A DNA stretch of 64,000 nt from Burkholderiaceae bacterium (GTDB lineage Bacteria > Pseudomonadota > Gammaproteobacteria > Burkholderiales > Burkholderiaceae_E): the NCBI GenBank assembly GCA_021166725.1, contig JAJPES010000048.1, positions 1-64,000 on the forward strand, written 5' to 3'. Of this stretch, positions 44,212 to 53,919 are shown in pieces. The notes under the pieces were generated by a model. The model made no database searches and was not told the DNA's origin. It saw only the letters and a program-made list of their open reading frames with translations. The translations under genes were made by a program, and so were the position numbers. The stretch's first letter is position 1, and each line of letters starts with the position of its first letter.

Positions 44212-45027
44212 ATGAGAACGCTCGGCATCCTGCTGTCGCTTGCTGCCGCCGCCTTCATCGGCGCTGCCATCGTGCTTTACGCCGGCGTCTACGACATCTC
44301 GGCTACCGACCAGCACCTGCGGCCCACGTTCTGGCTGCTTCAGACCGGGCTGCGAGAGTCGGTCGAGCAACGCGCCGAAGAGATCGAGGCGCCGCCGCTC
44401 GACGATCCGATACTGGCGGCGCGCGGGCTTTACCACTTCCGTGCGCATTGCGTGCAGTGTCACGGTGCCCCGGGCGTCGCCCCCGACCCGTTCGCGCTCG
44501 GACTGACGCCCCTGCCCGGCAGCCTCTCCGATGCTGCGCGCGAGTGGACGGCGTCGCAGTTGTATTGGGTGATTCGCAACGGCATCAAGATGACAGCGAT
44601 GCCGGCCTGGCAGTTTCGCCTGAGCGACGAGGACTTGTGGTCGGTGGTGGCCTTCCTGAAGACGCTGCCGGACCTGTCACCGCACGCCTATCGGCAGGCG
44701 CGCGCCGCCGGCCCGGTTGCACCGACGCAAGCGCACTCGCCAGCACCGCCCGACCGGGAGCGCGGTCGGCGCGCGCTCCGGCAGTTCGGCTGCGTCGGCT
44801 GCCACGTGATCCCCGGTGTCGTCGCGGCCGCTTCGTTCGTCGGTCCGCCACTGAACCGCATCGGAACGCGCGCGTTCGTCGCCGGGCAACTGCCCAACAC
44901 GACCGCGAACCTGATCACCTGGATCCGGCATCCGCAGGCGGTGTCGCCCGGCACGGCGATGCCGGACCTGGGCGTCGGCGAGCGCGACGCACGCGACATG
45001 GCGGCGTACCTCGAGCAACTTCGCTGA
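44212..45027 (+). CDS. Diheme cytochrome c
   Basis: A 271-aa protein with an N-terminal membrane anchor (ILLSLAAAAFIGAAIVLYAG). Heme domain 1 has CVQCH near residue 83 with Met in MTAMPAWQ. Heme domain 2 has CVGCH near 200 with Met in AMPDLGVG. The second domain is paralogous to the cytochrome gene just upstream. It presumably feeds the caa3 oxidase. Confidence 0.9.
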   Translation: MRTLGILLSLAAAAFIGAAIVLYAGVYDISATDQHLRPTFWLLQTGLRESVEQRAEEIEAPPLDDPILAARGLYHFRAHCVQCHGAPGVAPDPFALGLTPLPGSLSDAAREWTASQLYWVIRNGIKMTAMPAWQFRLSDEDLWSVVAFLKTLPDLSPHAYRQARAAGPVAPTQAHSPAPPDRERGRRALRQFGCVGCHVIPGVVAAASFVGPPLNRIGTRAFVAGQLPNTTANLITWIRHPQAVSPGTAMPDLGVGERDARDMAAYLEQLR

Positions 45028-45135
45028 TCGTCCCCGCGCCCGGCGCGCCGGATGACCGATTCGTAATCCTCGCGCCATCTTCGCGTCGACTCGATTGCCG
45101 TATGCTCGTCCCCGGCATCTCTGCGGGAGCCATCG

Positions 45136-45402
45136 ATGATGTACGACGGATACGGCGGCTGGTACTGGGGCATGGGCATCGTGCACGGACTGCTGTGGCT
45201 CGTGCTCCTGGGCCTGGGCATCGCGCTGCTGGTGCGGTTGGTATCGCGCGATTCGCGCGATTCGCGTGATTCGCGCGAGTGGCGGGCGACCGCGGCGCGC
45301 GAAACGCCCGACACGGCACTCGACATCCTGAAGAAGCGCTACGCGCGCGGCGAGATCGACAAGGCCGAGTTCGACGCGAAGAAGAAGGACCTCTCGGAGT
45401 GA
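45136..45402 (+). CDS. Small SHOCT-domain membrane protein
   Basis: An 88-aa protein with an aromatic N-terminus (YGGWYWGMG), one membrane helix (LLWLVLLGLGIALLVRLV), a Ser-Arg-Asp repeat linker coded by four 9-base repeats, and a C-terminal SHOCT motif (DILKKRYARGEIDKAEFDAKKKDL). SHOCT segments are common at the ends of small membrane proteins, often near metal or oxidase genes. The function is not known. Confidence 0.85.
   Translation: MMYDGYGGWYWGMGIVHGLLWLVLLGLGIALLVRLVSRDSRDSRDSREWRATAARETPDTALDILKKRYARGEIDKAEFDAKKKDLSE
45244..45279 (+). repeat. Four tandem 9-base repeats inside the SHOCT gene
   Basis: TCGCGCGAT occurs four times with two single-base changes, coding SRD units. The length is a multiple of three, so copy-number change would not shift the frame. 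Confidence 0.85.
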
Positions 45403-45779
45403 CTCTCGCCGTGAAGAGGGCGCTGCTTTCCCTCGGGTTCGTCCCCGCGCTGCTCGCCGCACAACCGATGCAGGTCCCGCAGCCGAGTCCCGGGCTGATG
45501 CCGAACGCCGCGCGCGGCAAGGCGCTGTACGACGAGAAGTGCGCCGGTTGCCACGGCGCCGACCTGAAAGGAACGAACCAGGGGCCGCCCTTCCTGCATC
45601 GCATCTACGAGCCTTCGCACCACGGCGATGCGTCCTTCCAGCTCGCGGTGCGCAACGGGGTGCGCGCGCATCACTGGAAGTTCGGCGACATGAAGCCGGT
45701 TTTGGGGCCGAGCGCCGACGACGTCGCGCATATCGTGGCGTACGTGCGCTCGCAGCAGCGCCTGGTCGGGATTCGTTAG
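45399..45779 (+). CDS. Periplasmic cytochrome c
   Basis: About 126 aa: a short signal peptide (LLSLGFVPALLAAQP) and a class I-like heme domain with CAGCH (EKCAGCHGADLKG) and Met in GDMKPVLG. It resembles small cytochromes linked to oxidases or copper resistance. The start is a GTG at 45399, overlapping the SHOCT stop, or a GTG at 45411 (MKRALLSL), which gives a more normal signal peptide. Confidence 0.83.
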   Translation: MTLAVKRALLSLGFVPALLAAQPMQVPQPSPGLMPNAARGKALYDEKCAGCHGADLKGTNQGPPFLHRIYEPSHHGDASFQLAVRNGVRAHHWKFGDMKPVLGPSADDVAHIVAYVRSQQRLVGIR

Positions 45780-45859
45780 CGCCGACGGCCGGGGCACGGC
45801 GTCCGCGCCGCGCCGGTTCTGGCATGCTGGGACCTGCCTCGGAACCCACGGGGAAAGAC

Positions 45860-47233
45860 ATGGATTCACCGCGTCCACCGGGCGTGCTCGCCCTCATCGG
45901 GAACACGCCGCTGCTGGAGATCACGCGGCTCGACACCGGGCCGTGTCGTCTGTTCCTGAAGCTCGAATCGCAGAACCCCGGCGGTTCGATCAAGGATCGC
46001 ATCGGCTTGTGGATGATCGAGGGCGCAGAGCGGCGCGGGCAGTTGCAGCCGGGCGGAACGATCGTCGAGGCGACCGCCGGCAACACCGGCTTGGGGCTCG
46101 CGCTCGTCGCGCGGGCAAAGGGCTACCGCGTGGTGCTCGTCGTGCCCGACAAGATGTCGAGCGAGAAGGTGCTGCACCTGAAGGCGCTCGGCGCCGAAGT
46201 GCATACGACGCGCTCCGACGTGCTGCGGGGTCATCCCGACTATTACCAGGACTACGCGGCGCGCCTCGCGCGCGAAACGCCCGGTGCGTTCTTCGTCGAC
46301 CAGTTCGGCAACCCCGACAACGCAGCCGCGCACCGGTGGTCCACCGCGCCGGAATTGTGGGCGCAGAGCGGACACGCGATCGACGCGATCGTCTGCGGCG
46401 TCGGTTCGGGCGGCACGCTCGCGGGGCTCACGGCGTTCTTTCGCGAGGTGGCGCCCGAGGTCGAGTTCGTGCTCGCCGATCCGAAGGGCTCGGTGCTCGC
46501 CGACTACGTGCGAACCGGCAAGGTCGGCGAGGCCGGCTCGTGGGCGGTGGAGGGCATCGGCGAGGATTTCGTTCCGGCGATCGCCGATTTCTCGCTCGTG
46601 CGTCGCGCGTACTCGATTCCCGACGACGAGAGTTTCGGCGCGGCGCGCGAACTGCTGCACGCCGAAGGCGTCCCCGGCGGCTCGTCCACCGGCACGCTGC
46701 TCGCGGCGGCACTGCGCTGGTGCCGCGAGCAGACGACGCCGAAGCGCGTCGTCTCGTTCGTCTGCGACACGGGCACACGCTACCTGTCCAAGGTCTACAA
46801 CGACAACTGGATGATCGACCAGGGGCTGCTCGCGCGCGAGCGCTTCGGCGACCTGCGCGACGTGATCGGGCGCCGCTACGACGAGGGCAGCGTCGTGCAG
46901 GCGCAGCGCAGCGACACGCTGCGCACGGTGTTCCAGCGCATGCGTGCGGCCGACGTCTCGCAGCTGCCGGTGCTCGACCACGGCCGCATCGTCGGCATCG
47001 TCGACGAATCCGACGTGCTGCTGCACGTGCTCGACGACCCGGCCCGTTTCGACGCGACCGCCGATACCGCGATGACGCCGGCGCCCGAGACGCTGCGTCC
47101 CGACGCGGGCCTGCCGGCGCTGCGCGCGGTGCTCGATCGCGGCCTGGTGGCGATCATCGCCGACGACGATCGTTTCCACGGCCTCGTCACCCGTTTCGAT
47201 CTCCTCAATCACCTGCGCAGGACCCTCTCGTGA
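45860..47233 (+). CDS. Cystathionine beta-synthase with CBS domains
   Basis: A 457-aa protein. The PLP-dependent synthase domain (about 1-320) shows the PLP Lys in NPGGSIKDR, the ATAGNTGLGLA phosphate loop region, GSGGTLAG, and the PGGSSTGT loop. Two CBS domains follow (about 335-457; TVFQRMRAADVSQLPVLDHGRIVGIVDESD and LVAIIADDDRFHGLVTRFDLL). It makes cystathionine from homocysteine and serine, or cysteine from O-acetylserine in some members. Its stop overlaps the next gene (GTGA), starting a coupled operon. Confidence 0.92.
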   Translation: MDSPRPPGVLALIGNTPLLEITRLDTGPCRLFLKLESQNPGGSIKDRIGLWMIEGAERRGQLQPGGTIVEATAGNTGLGLALVARAKGYRVVLVVPDKMSSEKVLHLKALGAEVHTTRSDVLRGHPDYYQDYAARLARETPGAFFVDQFGNPDNAAAHRWSTAPELWAQSGHAIDAIVCGVGSGGTLAGLTAFFREVAPEVEFVLADPKGSVLADYVRTGKVGEAGSWAVEGIGEDFVPAIADFSLVRRAYSIPDDESFGAARELLHAEGVPGGSSTGTLLAAALRWCREQTTPKRVVSFVCDTGTRYLSKVYNDNWMIDQGLLARERFGDLRDVIGRRYDEGSVVQAQRSDTLRTVFQRMRAADVSQLPVLDHGRIVGIVDESDVLLHVLDDPARFDATADTAMTPAPETLRPDAGLPALRAVLDRGLVAIIADDDRFHGLVTRFDLLNHLRRTLS

Positions 47234-48426
47234 GCCACGACCACGACAACGCGAAGCGCCGTGCCTTCGGCACCCGCGTGATACACGCCGGCCAGGCGCC
47301 CGATCCTTCGACCGGCGCGGTGATGCCGCCGATCTACGCCACCTCCACCTATGCGCAGAGCAGTCCCGGCGTGCACCAGGGGCTCGACTACGGTCGCTCG
47401 CACAATCCGACGCGCTTCGCGCTCGAGCGCTGCATCGCCGACCTGGAAAGCGGCGGCAGCGCATTCGCGTTCGCGTCGGGGCTGGCGGCGATCGCCACCG
47501 TGCTCGAACTGCTCGATGCCGGCGCGCACATCGTCGCCGGCGACGACCTGTACGGCGGTACGTACCGGCTGCTCGAACGCGTGCGGACGAAGAGCGCGGC
47601 GTTGTCGGTGAGCTACGTCGATCTCTCCGATCCGGCCGCGCTCGACGCGGCGATCCGGCCCGAGACGCGGATGCTGCTCGTCGAGTCGCCGACCAATCCG
47701 TTGCTGCGCCTGGTCGACCTCGAAGCGCTCGCGGCGATCGCACGCAAGCGCGGCGTCGTCTCGGTGGCCGACAACACGTTTGCGACGCCCTGGGTGCAGC
47801 GTCCGCTCGAACTCGGTTTCGACATCGTCGTGCACTCGACGACCAAGTACCTGAACGGACATTCCGACATCATCGGCGGCGTCGCTATCGTCGCCGGCGA
47901 CGAGCGCAATGCGGAACGCGCCGAGCGTCTCGGTTTCCTGCAGAACGCCGTCGGCGCGATCGCCGGGCCCTTCGACAGCTTCCTCGCGCTGCGCGGCGTC
48001 AAGACGCTCGACGTGCGCATGCAGCGGCACTGCGCGAGTGCGCTCGAACTGGCGGGCTGGCTCGAGCGGCAGCCGGGCGTGCGTCGCGTGCGCTATCCGG
48101 GCCTCGCTTCGCACCCGCAGCACGAACTGGCGCGCCGGCAGATGCGCGGTTTCGGCGGCATGGTGTCGGTGGAACTCGACACCGACCTCGCCGGCACGCG
48201 CCGCTTCCTCGAGGCGTGCTCGATCTTCACGCTCGCCGAGAGCCTGGGCGGCGTGGAGAGCCTCATCGAGCATCCGGCGATCATGACGCACGCGACCATT
48301 CCGCCCGAGCAGCGGGCTCGCATCGGGATCGGCGATTCGCTGGTGCGGCTGTCGGTCGGCATCGAGGACGTCGAAGACCTGCGCAGCGATCTCGCGTCGG
48401 CGCTCGCCGCGAGTCGCGCGCGATGA
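47230..48426 (+). CDS. Cystathionine gamma-synthase/gamma-lyase family PLP enzyme
   Basis: A 398-aa Cys/Met-metabolism PLP enzyme with GTG start overlapping the CBS stop. It shows YGRSHNPTR, the FASGLAAI cofactor segment, [12 protein letters not shown], the PLP Lys in [13 protein letters not shown], and [17 protein letters not shown] near the end. Next to CBS, gamma-lyase in reverse transsulfuration is the most likely role (cystathionine to cysteine). Gamma-synthase activity cannot be excluded from sequence. Confidence 0.92.
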   Translation: MSHDHDNAKRRAFGTRVIHAGQAPDPSTGAVMPPIYATSTYAQSSPGVHQGLDYGRSHNPTRFALERCIADLESGGSAFAFASGLAAIATVLELLDAGAHIVAGDDLYGGTYRLLERVRTKSAALSVSYVDLSDPAALDAAIRPETRMLLVESPTNPLLRLVDLEALAAIARKRGVVSVADNTFATPWVQRPLELGFDIVVHSTTKYLNGHSDIIGGVAIVAGDERNAERAERLGFLQNAVGAIAGPFDSFLALRGVKTLDVRMQRHCASALELAGWLERQPGVRRVRYPGLASHPQHELARRQMRGFGGMVSVELDTDLAGTRRFLEACSIFTLAESLGGVESLIEHPAIMTHATIPPEQRARIGIGDSLVRLSVGIEDVEDLRSDLASALAASRAR

Positions 48427-49379
48427 TGGCGACGGGCGCGAGCGAAGCGGTACTCACCGTCACGCCGAATCCGTCGATCGACGTGGCGGCCAGCGCCGAA
48501 GTGATCACGCCCGAGCACAAGCTGCGCTGCGTCGGCCTGCACCGCGATCCGGGCGGCGGCGGCATCAACGTCGCGCGTGTGCTCGCGCGGCTGGGAACCG
48601 ACTGTCTCGCGCTGTTTCCGGCAGGCGGCGCGCTCGGCACGCTGCTGCAGCAGCGACTCGACGAGGAATCGGTGCCGGCGCTGGCGCTTCGCATCGGCGG
48701 CGAGACGCGCGAATCGTTCACCGTGCTCGAGCGCTCGAGCGGGCGCGAGTACCGCTTCGTGCTGCCCGGGCCGCAGCTCGCGCAGCACGAATGGCAGGCG
48801 TGCCTCGACCGGGTCGCGTCGCTGCTCGACGCGTTTCCGTGGGTAGTGGCCAGCGGCAGCCTGCCCGAAGGGGTGCCGGACGATTTCTACGCGCGGCTGG
48901 CGCGCCTGGTTCGCCGCCGGGGCGGGCGCATCGCGGTCGACGCGTCGGGCGCAGCGCTCGCCGCCGCACTCGACGAGGGCGTCGATCTGGTCAAACCGAA
49001 CCTGCGCGAATTGCGCGAGCTCACCGGCCGTGCGCTCGGCAACGAGGACGAGTGGACGCGCGCTGCCGAGGAGATCGTGCGCGCCGGCAAGGCGCGCATC
49101 GTGGCGCTTTCGCTCGGACATCGCGGCGCGCTGCTCGTCGCGGCAGGCGAGAGGGTTCGCGCGCCGGCGCTCGACGTGGAGATTGCCAGCACGGTGGGTG
49201 CGGGCGACAGCTTCCTCGCCGCATTGGTCTGGCGGCTGAGCGGCGGCGCCGCGCTGGAGGACTCGCTGCGACACGCGGTGGCGGCCGGCACCGCGGCGCT
49301 GCTCGCGCCGGGAACGAGCCTGGCGCACCACGCCGACATCGTCCGGCTGGCGCCTGTCGTAGGGACCTCGCAATGCTAG
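48423..49379 (+). CDS. PfkB family sugar kinase (1-phosphofructokinase/6-phosphofructokinase II-like)
   Basis: A 318-aa ribokinase-fold kinase: [10 protein letters not shown] start, [15 protein letters not shown] substrate loop, [28 protein letters not shown], and the catalytic GAGDSF ([13 protein letters not shown]) near residue 262. This matches the hexose-phosphate branch of PfkB. It overlaps the transsulfuration gene by 4 bases and the copper ATPase gene by 7. Its presence in this operon has no obvious metabolic reason. Confidence 0.9.
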   Translation: MMATGASEAVLTVTPNPSIDVAASAEVITPEHKLRCVGLHRDPGGGGINVARVLARLGTDCLALFPAGGALGTLLQQRLDEESVPALALRIGGETRESFTVLERSSGREYRFVLPGPQLAQHEWQACLDRVASLLDAFPWVVASGSLPEGVPDDFYARLARLVRRRGGRIAVDASGAALAAALDEGVDLVKPNLRELRELTGRALGNEDEWTRAAEEIVRAGKARIVALSLGHRGALLVAAGERVRAPALDVEIASTVGAGDSFLAALVWRLSGGAALEDSLRHAVAAGTAALLAPGTSLAHHADIVRLAPVVGTSQC

Positions 49380-51502
49380 GACACGAGGCCGCGGCCGTGG
49401 GGGGCACGATCTACACGTGCCCGATGCATCCCCAGATCCGCCGCAACGCGCCGGGCAACTGCCCGATCTGCGGCATGGCGCTCGAGCCGCTGCTGCCCGG
49501 GCTCGACGACGAGGAGAACCCCGAGCTCGTCGATTTCCGCCGACGCTTCTGGTGGACGCTGCCGCTCACGGGGATCGTCTTCGTGCTGGCGATGTTCGGC
49601 ACGCGTCTCGGCTGGATGTCGCCCGCCATCCAGTCGTGGGTCGAGCTCGTCCTGTCCACGCCGATCATCCTGTGGGCGGGATGGCCCTTCTTCGTGCGTT
49701 GCTGGCAGTCGATCCGCAACGCGAGCCCGAACATGTGGACGCTGATCGGGCTGGGCACCGGCGCGGCCTACGCCTACAGCGTCGCGGCGACCGTGGCGCC
49801 GCACGGCTTCCCGCAGTCCTTCATCGAGCACGGCCGGGTCGGCGTTTACTTCGAGGCCGCTGCGGTCATCGTCTCGCTCACGCTGCTCGGGCAGATCCTG
49901 GAGCTTCGCGCGCGCGGGCAGACTTCGTCGGCGCTGAAAGCGCTGCTCGGCCTGGCACCGAAGACCGCGCGACGGGTGAACGCCGACGGCACCGAGGGCG
50001 ACATCCCGCTCGCGCACGTCCACGTCGGCGACCGGCTGCGCGTGCGCCCCGGCGAGAAGGTGCCGGTGGACGGCGTGGTGCTCGACGGCGAGAGCTCGAT
50101 CGACGAATCGATGCTTACCGGCGAGCCGATGCCGGTGCGCAAGCAGCCGGGCGACAAGGTCGTCGGTGCGACCATCAACACGAGTGGCGCGCTCGTCATG
50201 CAGGCCGAGCGCGTCGGCTCGGAGACGATGCTGTCGCAGATCGTGGGCATGGTCGCGCAGGCGCAGCGCTCGCGCGCGCCGATGCAGCGGCTGGCCGACG
50301 TCGTCGCCGGCTGGTTCGTGCTCGTGGTGATCGCGATCGCGGTCCTCACCTTCTTCGTCTGGGGCTTCGTCGGCCCGCAGCCGAGTTGGGTCTTCGGCAC
50401 ACTGAATGCGTTGTCGGTGCTGATCATCGCGTGTCCGTGCGCACTGGGACTGGCCACGCCGATGTCGGTCATGGTGGCCACCGGCAAGGCGGCGACGCAG
50501 GGAATCCTCTTTCGCGACGCGGCTGCGATCGAGTCGTTTCGCACGATCGACACCATCGTCGTCGACAAGACCGGCACGCTCACCGAAGGCAGGCCCGCCT
50601 TCGATCGGGTCGTCGCTACAGCGGGCCGCGAAGAAGCCGAAGTACTGCGGATCGCCGCCAGCCTCGACCAGGGCTCCGAGCATCCGCTCGCGCATGCGAT
50701 CGTCGACGAGGCGCGGCGCCGCCGCCTCGTGCTGGTCGCGCCCGAAAGCTTCGAGTCGGCGAGCGGCATCGGCGTGCGCGGCGCCGTCGAAGGGCGCCAC
50801 GTCGCGCTCGGCAACACCGCGCTGATGGACGAGGAGGGCGTCGACTACGCTGCGCTGACCGCCGATGCCGAGAAGCTGCGAGCGCAGGGCGCCAGCGTCA
50901 TGTACCTTGCGATCGACGGCAAGGCGGCCGGCATTCTCGCCGTCTCCGACCCCATCAAGGCGACGACCATGCAGGCCGTGCGGCAGTTGCGCGAGACGGG
51001 CCTGCATCTCGTGATGGCGACCGGCGACGGATGGACGACGGCGCGCGCGGTCGGCCGGAAGCTCGGCATCGACGAGGTGATCGGCGAAGTGAAGCCTGCC
51101 GACAAGGTCGCGCTGGTCGAGCGGCTGCAGGCCGAGGGGCGGCGCGTCGCGATGGCCGGCGAAGGCATCAACGCCGCGCCGGCGCTCGCGCGCGCCGACA
51201 TCGGCATTGCGATGGGCACCGGCACCGACGTCGCGATGGACGCGGGGCACGTCACGCTGGTCAAGGGCGACCTGCGCGCCATCGCACGTGCGCGCAGGAT
51301 CTCGACGGACACCGTGCGCAACATGCGCCAGAACCTGGGCTTCGCCCTCGTCTACAACGCGCTCGGCGTGCCGATCGCAGCCGGCGTGCTTTACCCGGTG
51401 GTCGGGTTGCTGCTGTCGCCGATGATCGCGGCGGTCGCGATGAGCCTGAGCTCGGTGTCGGTCGTCTCGAATGCGCTGCGGCTGCGCGCCTCCGGGAGCT
51501 GA
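49373..51502 (+). CDS. Copper-type P1B ATPase with altered GDGxND motif
   Basis: A 709-aa P-type ATPase. It begins with a Cys-rich heavy-metal-binding segment ([18 protein letters not shown]; residues 14-40) and has eight membrane helices. Copper signature residues are CPC in [10 protein letters not shown] (helix 6), YN in VYNALGVP and MSLSSVSVV (helix 8). The phosphorylation site DKTGT, TGES-type LTGEP, HP in SEHPLA and TGDG are present. The hinge motif GDGxND reads GEGINA (near residue 601), losing the two Mg-binding Asp residues. The start overlaps pfkB by 7 bases. It would export Cu(I) if active. Confidence 0.9.
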   Translation: MLGHEAAAVGGTIYTCPMHPQIRRNAPGNCPICGMALEPLLPGLDDEENPELVDFRRRFWWTLPLTGIVFVLAMFGTRLGWMSPAIQSWVELVLSTPIILWAGWPFFVRCWQSIRNASPNMWTLIGLGTGAAYAYSVAATVAPHGFPQSFIEHGRVGVYFEAAAVIVSLTLLGQILELRARGQTSSALKALLGLAPKTARRVNADGTEGDIPLAHVHVGDRLRVRPGEKVPVDGVVLDGESSIDESMLTGEPMPVRKQPGDKVVGATINTSGALVMQAERVGSETMLSQIVGMVAQAQRSRAPMQRLADVVAGWFVLVVIAIAVLTFFVWGFVGPQPSWVFGTLNALSVLIIACPCALGLATPMSVMVATGKAATQGILFRDAAAIESFRTIDTIVVDKTGTLTEGRPAFDRVVATAGREEAEVLRIAASLDQGSEHPLAHAIVDEARRRRLVLVAPESFESASGIGVRGAVEGRHVALGNTALMDEEGVDYAALTADAEKLRAQGASVMYLAIDGKAAGILAVSDPIKATTMQAVRQLRETGLHLVMATGDGWTTARAVGRKLGIDEVIGEVKPADKVALVERLQAEGRRVAMAGEGINAAPALARADIGIAMGTGTDVAMDAGHVTLVKGDLRAIARARRISTDTVRNMRQNLGFALVYNALGVPIAAGVLYPVVGLLLSPMIAAVAMSLSSVSVVSNALRLRASGS

Positions 51503-51507
51503 CGCGG

Positions 51508-51966
51508 ATGGCGCGATGGACGTGGACGCTGCTCGTGCTTCTCTTGGTCGTCGCTGCCGCGCTTGGATGGCAGCAGTTGCGCAGCGTGCCGACCGACTGG
51601 ATCACGACGCAGGACAACAAGGTTCTCGCGCAGGGGCGCGAGATCTACGATCGCTACTGCGCGAGCTGCCACGGAGCGAATCTCGAAGGCCAGCCCGACT
51701 GGACGAAGCGGCTCGCTTCCGGGCGCATGCCGGCGCCGCCGCACGACGCGAGCGGCCATACCTGGCATCACCCGTCGCCAGTGCTGTTCGGCATCGTGAA
51801 GGAGGGGGTGACGAAGTACGCTCCGCCCGGTTACGAAAGCGACATGCCGGCCTTCGAAGGAACGCTCACCGATGCGCAGATCCGCGCCGTGCTCGCGTAC
51901 ATCCGTTCCACGTGGCCGGACGACGTGAAGCGGCGCCACGCGGAGATCGACGCGCGCAACCGCTGA
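51508..51966 (+). CDS. Membrane-anchored cytochrome c
   Basis: A 152-aa protein with an N-terminal helix (WTLLVLLLVVAAALGW) and a single heme domain: CASCH (RYCASCHGANLEG), a His-rich loop (HTWHHPS), and Met in SDMPAFEGTL. It belongs to the same broad group as the small cytochromes near copper-resistance and oxidase genes. It lies 5 bases after the P-type ATPase and ends convergently to the histidine kinase. Confidence 0.88.
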   Translation: MARWTWTLLVLLLVVAAALGWQQLRSVPTDWITTQDNKVLAQGREIYDRYCASCHGANLEGQPDWTKRLASGRMPAPPHDASGHTWHHPSPVLFGIVKEGVTKYAPPGYESDMPAFEGTLTDAQIRAVLAYIRSTWPDDVKRRHAEIDARNR

Positions 51967-51991
51967 TCTCGCCCCGTGTGTCCGGGAACGC

Positions 51992-53386
51992 TCACGAGGT
52001 CGGCAAGGAAAACGCGAAGCGGAAGATCCCGTCCGTGCTGGACGCGGAGATCGATCCGCCGTGCGCCTCGACGATCGACTTCGTGATCGCCAGCCCCAGC
52101 CCGGCGCCTTCGCCCTCCTTCCTGCGCGAGGCGTCGACCCGGTAGAAGCGATCGAACAGCCGCCGAAGATGCTCCGGCTCGATCGGCGATCCCGGGTTCT
52201 CGACGCTCAATTCCGTCTGCCCGGAGTCGCTCGTGGCGATGCGCACGCGAACCTCGCCGCCGTGCTGCGTATGGCGGATGGCGTTCGACAGCAGGTTGCT
52301 GATCGCTCTTCGCAGCATGTCCCGATCGGCGCGTGCGTGACCTCCTCCGGCGAACACCAGGCGCACGCCACGCTCCTCGGCCAGCGCCTCGTAGAAAGCG
52401 AACAGGCTGTGGACTTCGCAGGCGAGGTCGACCCGTTCGGTTCGCGTAGCGATCAGCCCGTTGTCCGCCTTGGCGAGGAACAGCATGTCGGAGGTCATCT
52501 GCGACAGCCGCTCGTATTCCTCGAGGTTCGAGTACAGGATCTCGCGGTATTCGTCGGCACTGCGCGCCTTTGCCAGAGCCACCTGCGTCTGCGTCATCAG
52601 GTTGCTGATCGGCGTGCGCAGCTCGTGAGCGAGATCCGACGAGAAGTCGGACAGCCGCCGGAACGAGTCTTCCAGGCGCTCCAGCATTTCGTTGAAGGCC
52701 ACGGCGAGCGGCGCCAGTTCCTGCGGAACCGCATCGGGCGGCAGCCGTTCGCCCAGTCGGTCCGCAGAGGTACGCTGCATCACCTCCAGCGCCTTTCGCG
52801 CGGGTGACAGGCCGCGGCGCGCCGATAGCCAGCCGAGCAAGGCCGAGAGCGCGATGCCGACGCCCACGGCGAGCCACAGGCTGTGGCGGAATTCGCTCAT
52901 GAATTCGCGGTGGAAACCGATGTCGAGCGCGACGACGATGGTCGCGGGGCGCGCTCCGGCGATACCGGTCTTCGCGGTGGCGGACAGGAAGCGAAAGGTC
53001 CGCCCGTCGTGCTCGATCACTCGCGGCGCGCTCGTGTCCGTTTCGGCGCCGGCGTCGACGATGATTGTCCGCCCGGCGGCGAATGCGAAGCCTTCGGAGG
53101 TGTACAGCGGCCGACCGTCAGGCGCGGAAACGATGACGAAAAGATCGTGGTGCCCGACGAGCGCCTCGGTCAGGGTGGCAGGGACGGTCTCCAGTTCGGC
53201 TGTAGTGCTCGCTTTCGCGAGCACGTTTCGCACCAGCTCGAGCTTGCCTTCGAGCACGATCCGGTCCTGCTCGGCCAGGTGCGCCTCGAGCAGTCGGCCG
53301 ACGAAGTACCCGCCGAACAGCAGCACGGCGGTCGATGCGATCGAAAAATACAGCGTGAGCCTGAAGGTGATCGAACGACGGAGCAT
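51992..53386 (-). CDS. Heavy-metal sensor histidine kinase (CusS/CopS-like)
   Basis: A 464-aa kinase: helix 1 (LTLYFSIASTAVLLFGGYFVG), a periplasmic sensor of about 130 residues, helix 2 (LWLAVGVGIALSALLGWL), HAMP, H-box SDLAHELRTPISNL, N-box LLSNAIRHT, G1 SVENPGSPI (variant), and G2 GAGLGLAITKSI. This is the CusS/CopS heavy-metal type. The ATG at 53386 shares a base with the response-regulator stop (TGATG); GTG 53389 is the alternative. The kinase looks intact although its regulator gene is broken. Confidence 0.9.
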   Translation of the reverse strand: MLRRSITFRLTLYFSIASTAVLLFGGYFVGRLLEAHLAEQDRIVLEGKLELVRNVLAKASTTAELETVPATLTEALVGHHDLFVIVSAPDGRPLYTSEGFAFAAGRTIIVDAGAETDTSAPRVIEHDGRTFRFLSATAKTGIAGARPATIVVALDIGFHREFMSEFRHSLWLAVGVGIALSALLGWLSARRGLSPARKALEVMQRTSADRLGERLPPDAVPQELAPLAVAFNEMLERLEDSFRRLSDFSSDLAHELRTPISNLMTQTQVALAKARSADEYREILYSNLEEYERLSQMTSDMLFLAKADNGLIATRTERVDLACEVHSLFAFYEALAEERGVRLVFAGGGHARADRDMLRRAISNLLSNAIRHTQHGGEVRVRIATSDSGQTELSVENPGSPIEPEHLRRLFDRFYRVDASRRKEGEGAGLGLAITKSIVEAHGGSISASSTDGIFRFAFSLPTS

Positions 53387-53878
53387 CACATCGGCTCCGG
53401 TGCCTCGATCACGTAGCCCATTCCGCGCACCGTGCGGATCAGTTTCGGCTCGAAGTCGTCATCGACCTTGGCGCGCAGCCGGCGCACCGCCACCTCGATG
53501 ACGTTCGTATCGCTGTCGAAGTTCATGTCCCATACCTGCGAGGCGATCAGCGAGCGTGGCAGCACCTCGCCCTGCCGGCGCAGCAGCAACTCGAGCAGCG
53601 CGAACTCCTTTGCGGTAAGGTCGATCCGCCGGCCCGAGCGAACGACCCGTCGTCGCAGCAAGTCAAGCTCGAGATCGGCGACCTGCAGCCGCTGCTGATC
53701 GCGGCCCAGTCCGCGTCGCAGCAGTGTGCGCACGCGGGCGAGCAGCTCGGAGAAGGCGAAGGGCTTGACCAGGTAGTCGTCCGCTCCGAGTTCGAGCCCC
53801 TTGACGCGGTCGTCGACCTCGTCTCGCGCGGTGATATTCGCCCGTCTTGCGTTCGTCCTCGACGATGAGGATCTTCAT
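53386..53878 (-). pseudogene. CusR/CopR-like response regulator with out-of-frame internal deletion
   Basis: The 5' part codes [15 protein letters not shown], the receiver start. The next base run joins another frame that reads [26 protein letters not shown], the receiver end, and then a complete OmpR-type winged helix ([34 protein letters not shown]). About 60 codons including the phospho-acceptor Asp are missing and the frame shifts at the junction near 53838. The whole locus is 493 bases where an intact gene would be about 680. The DNA-binding domain alone could be made from a GTG at 53733. An assembly error is the alternative. Confidence 0.85.
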
Positions 53879-53919
53879 CGCGCCTTCGCCTTGCCTTCCT
53901 TACTCTCGGTGCAGGTATT

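Noticed and set aside
45244-45279. Possible CRISPR-like short repeats
   Set aside because: Only four 9-base units without spacers, lying in a coding linker.
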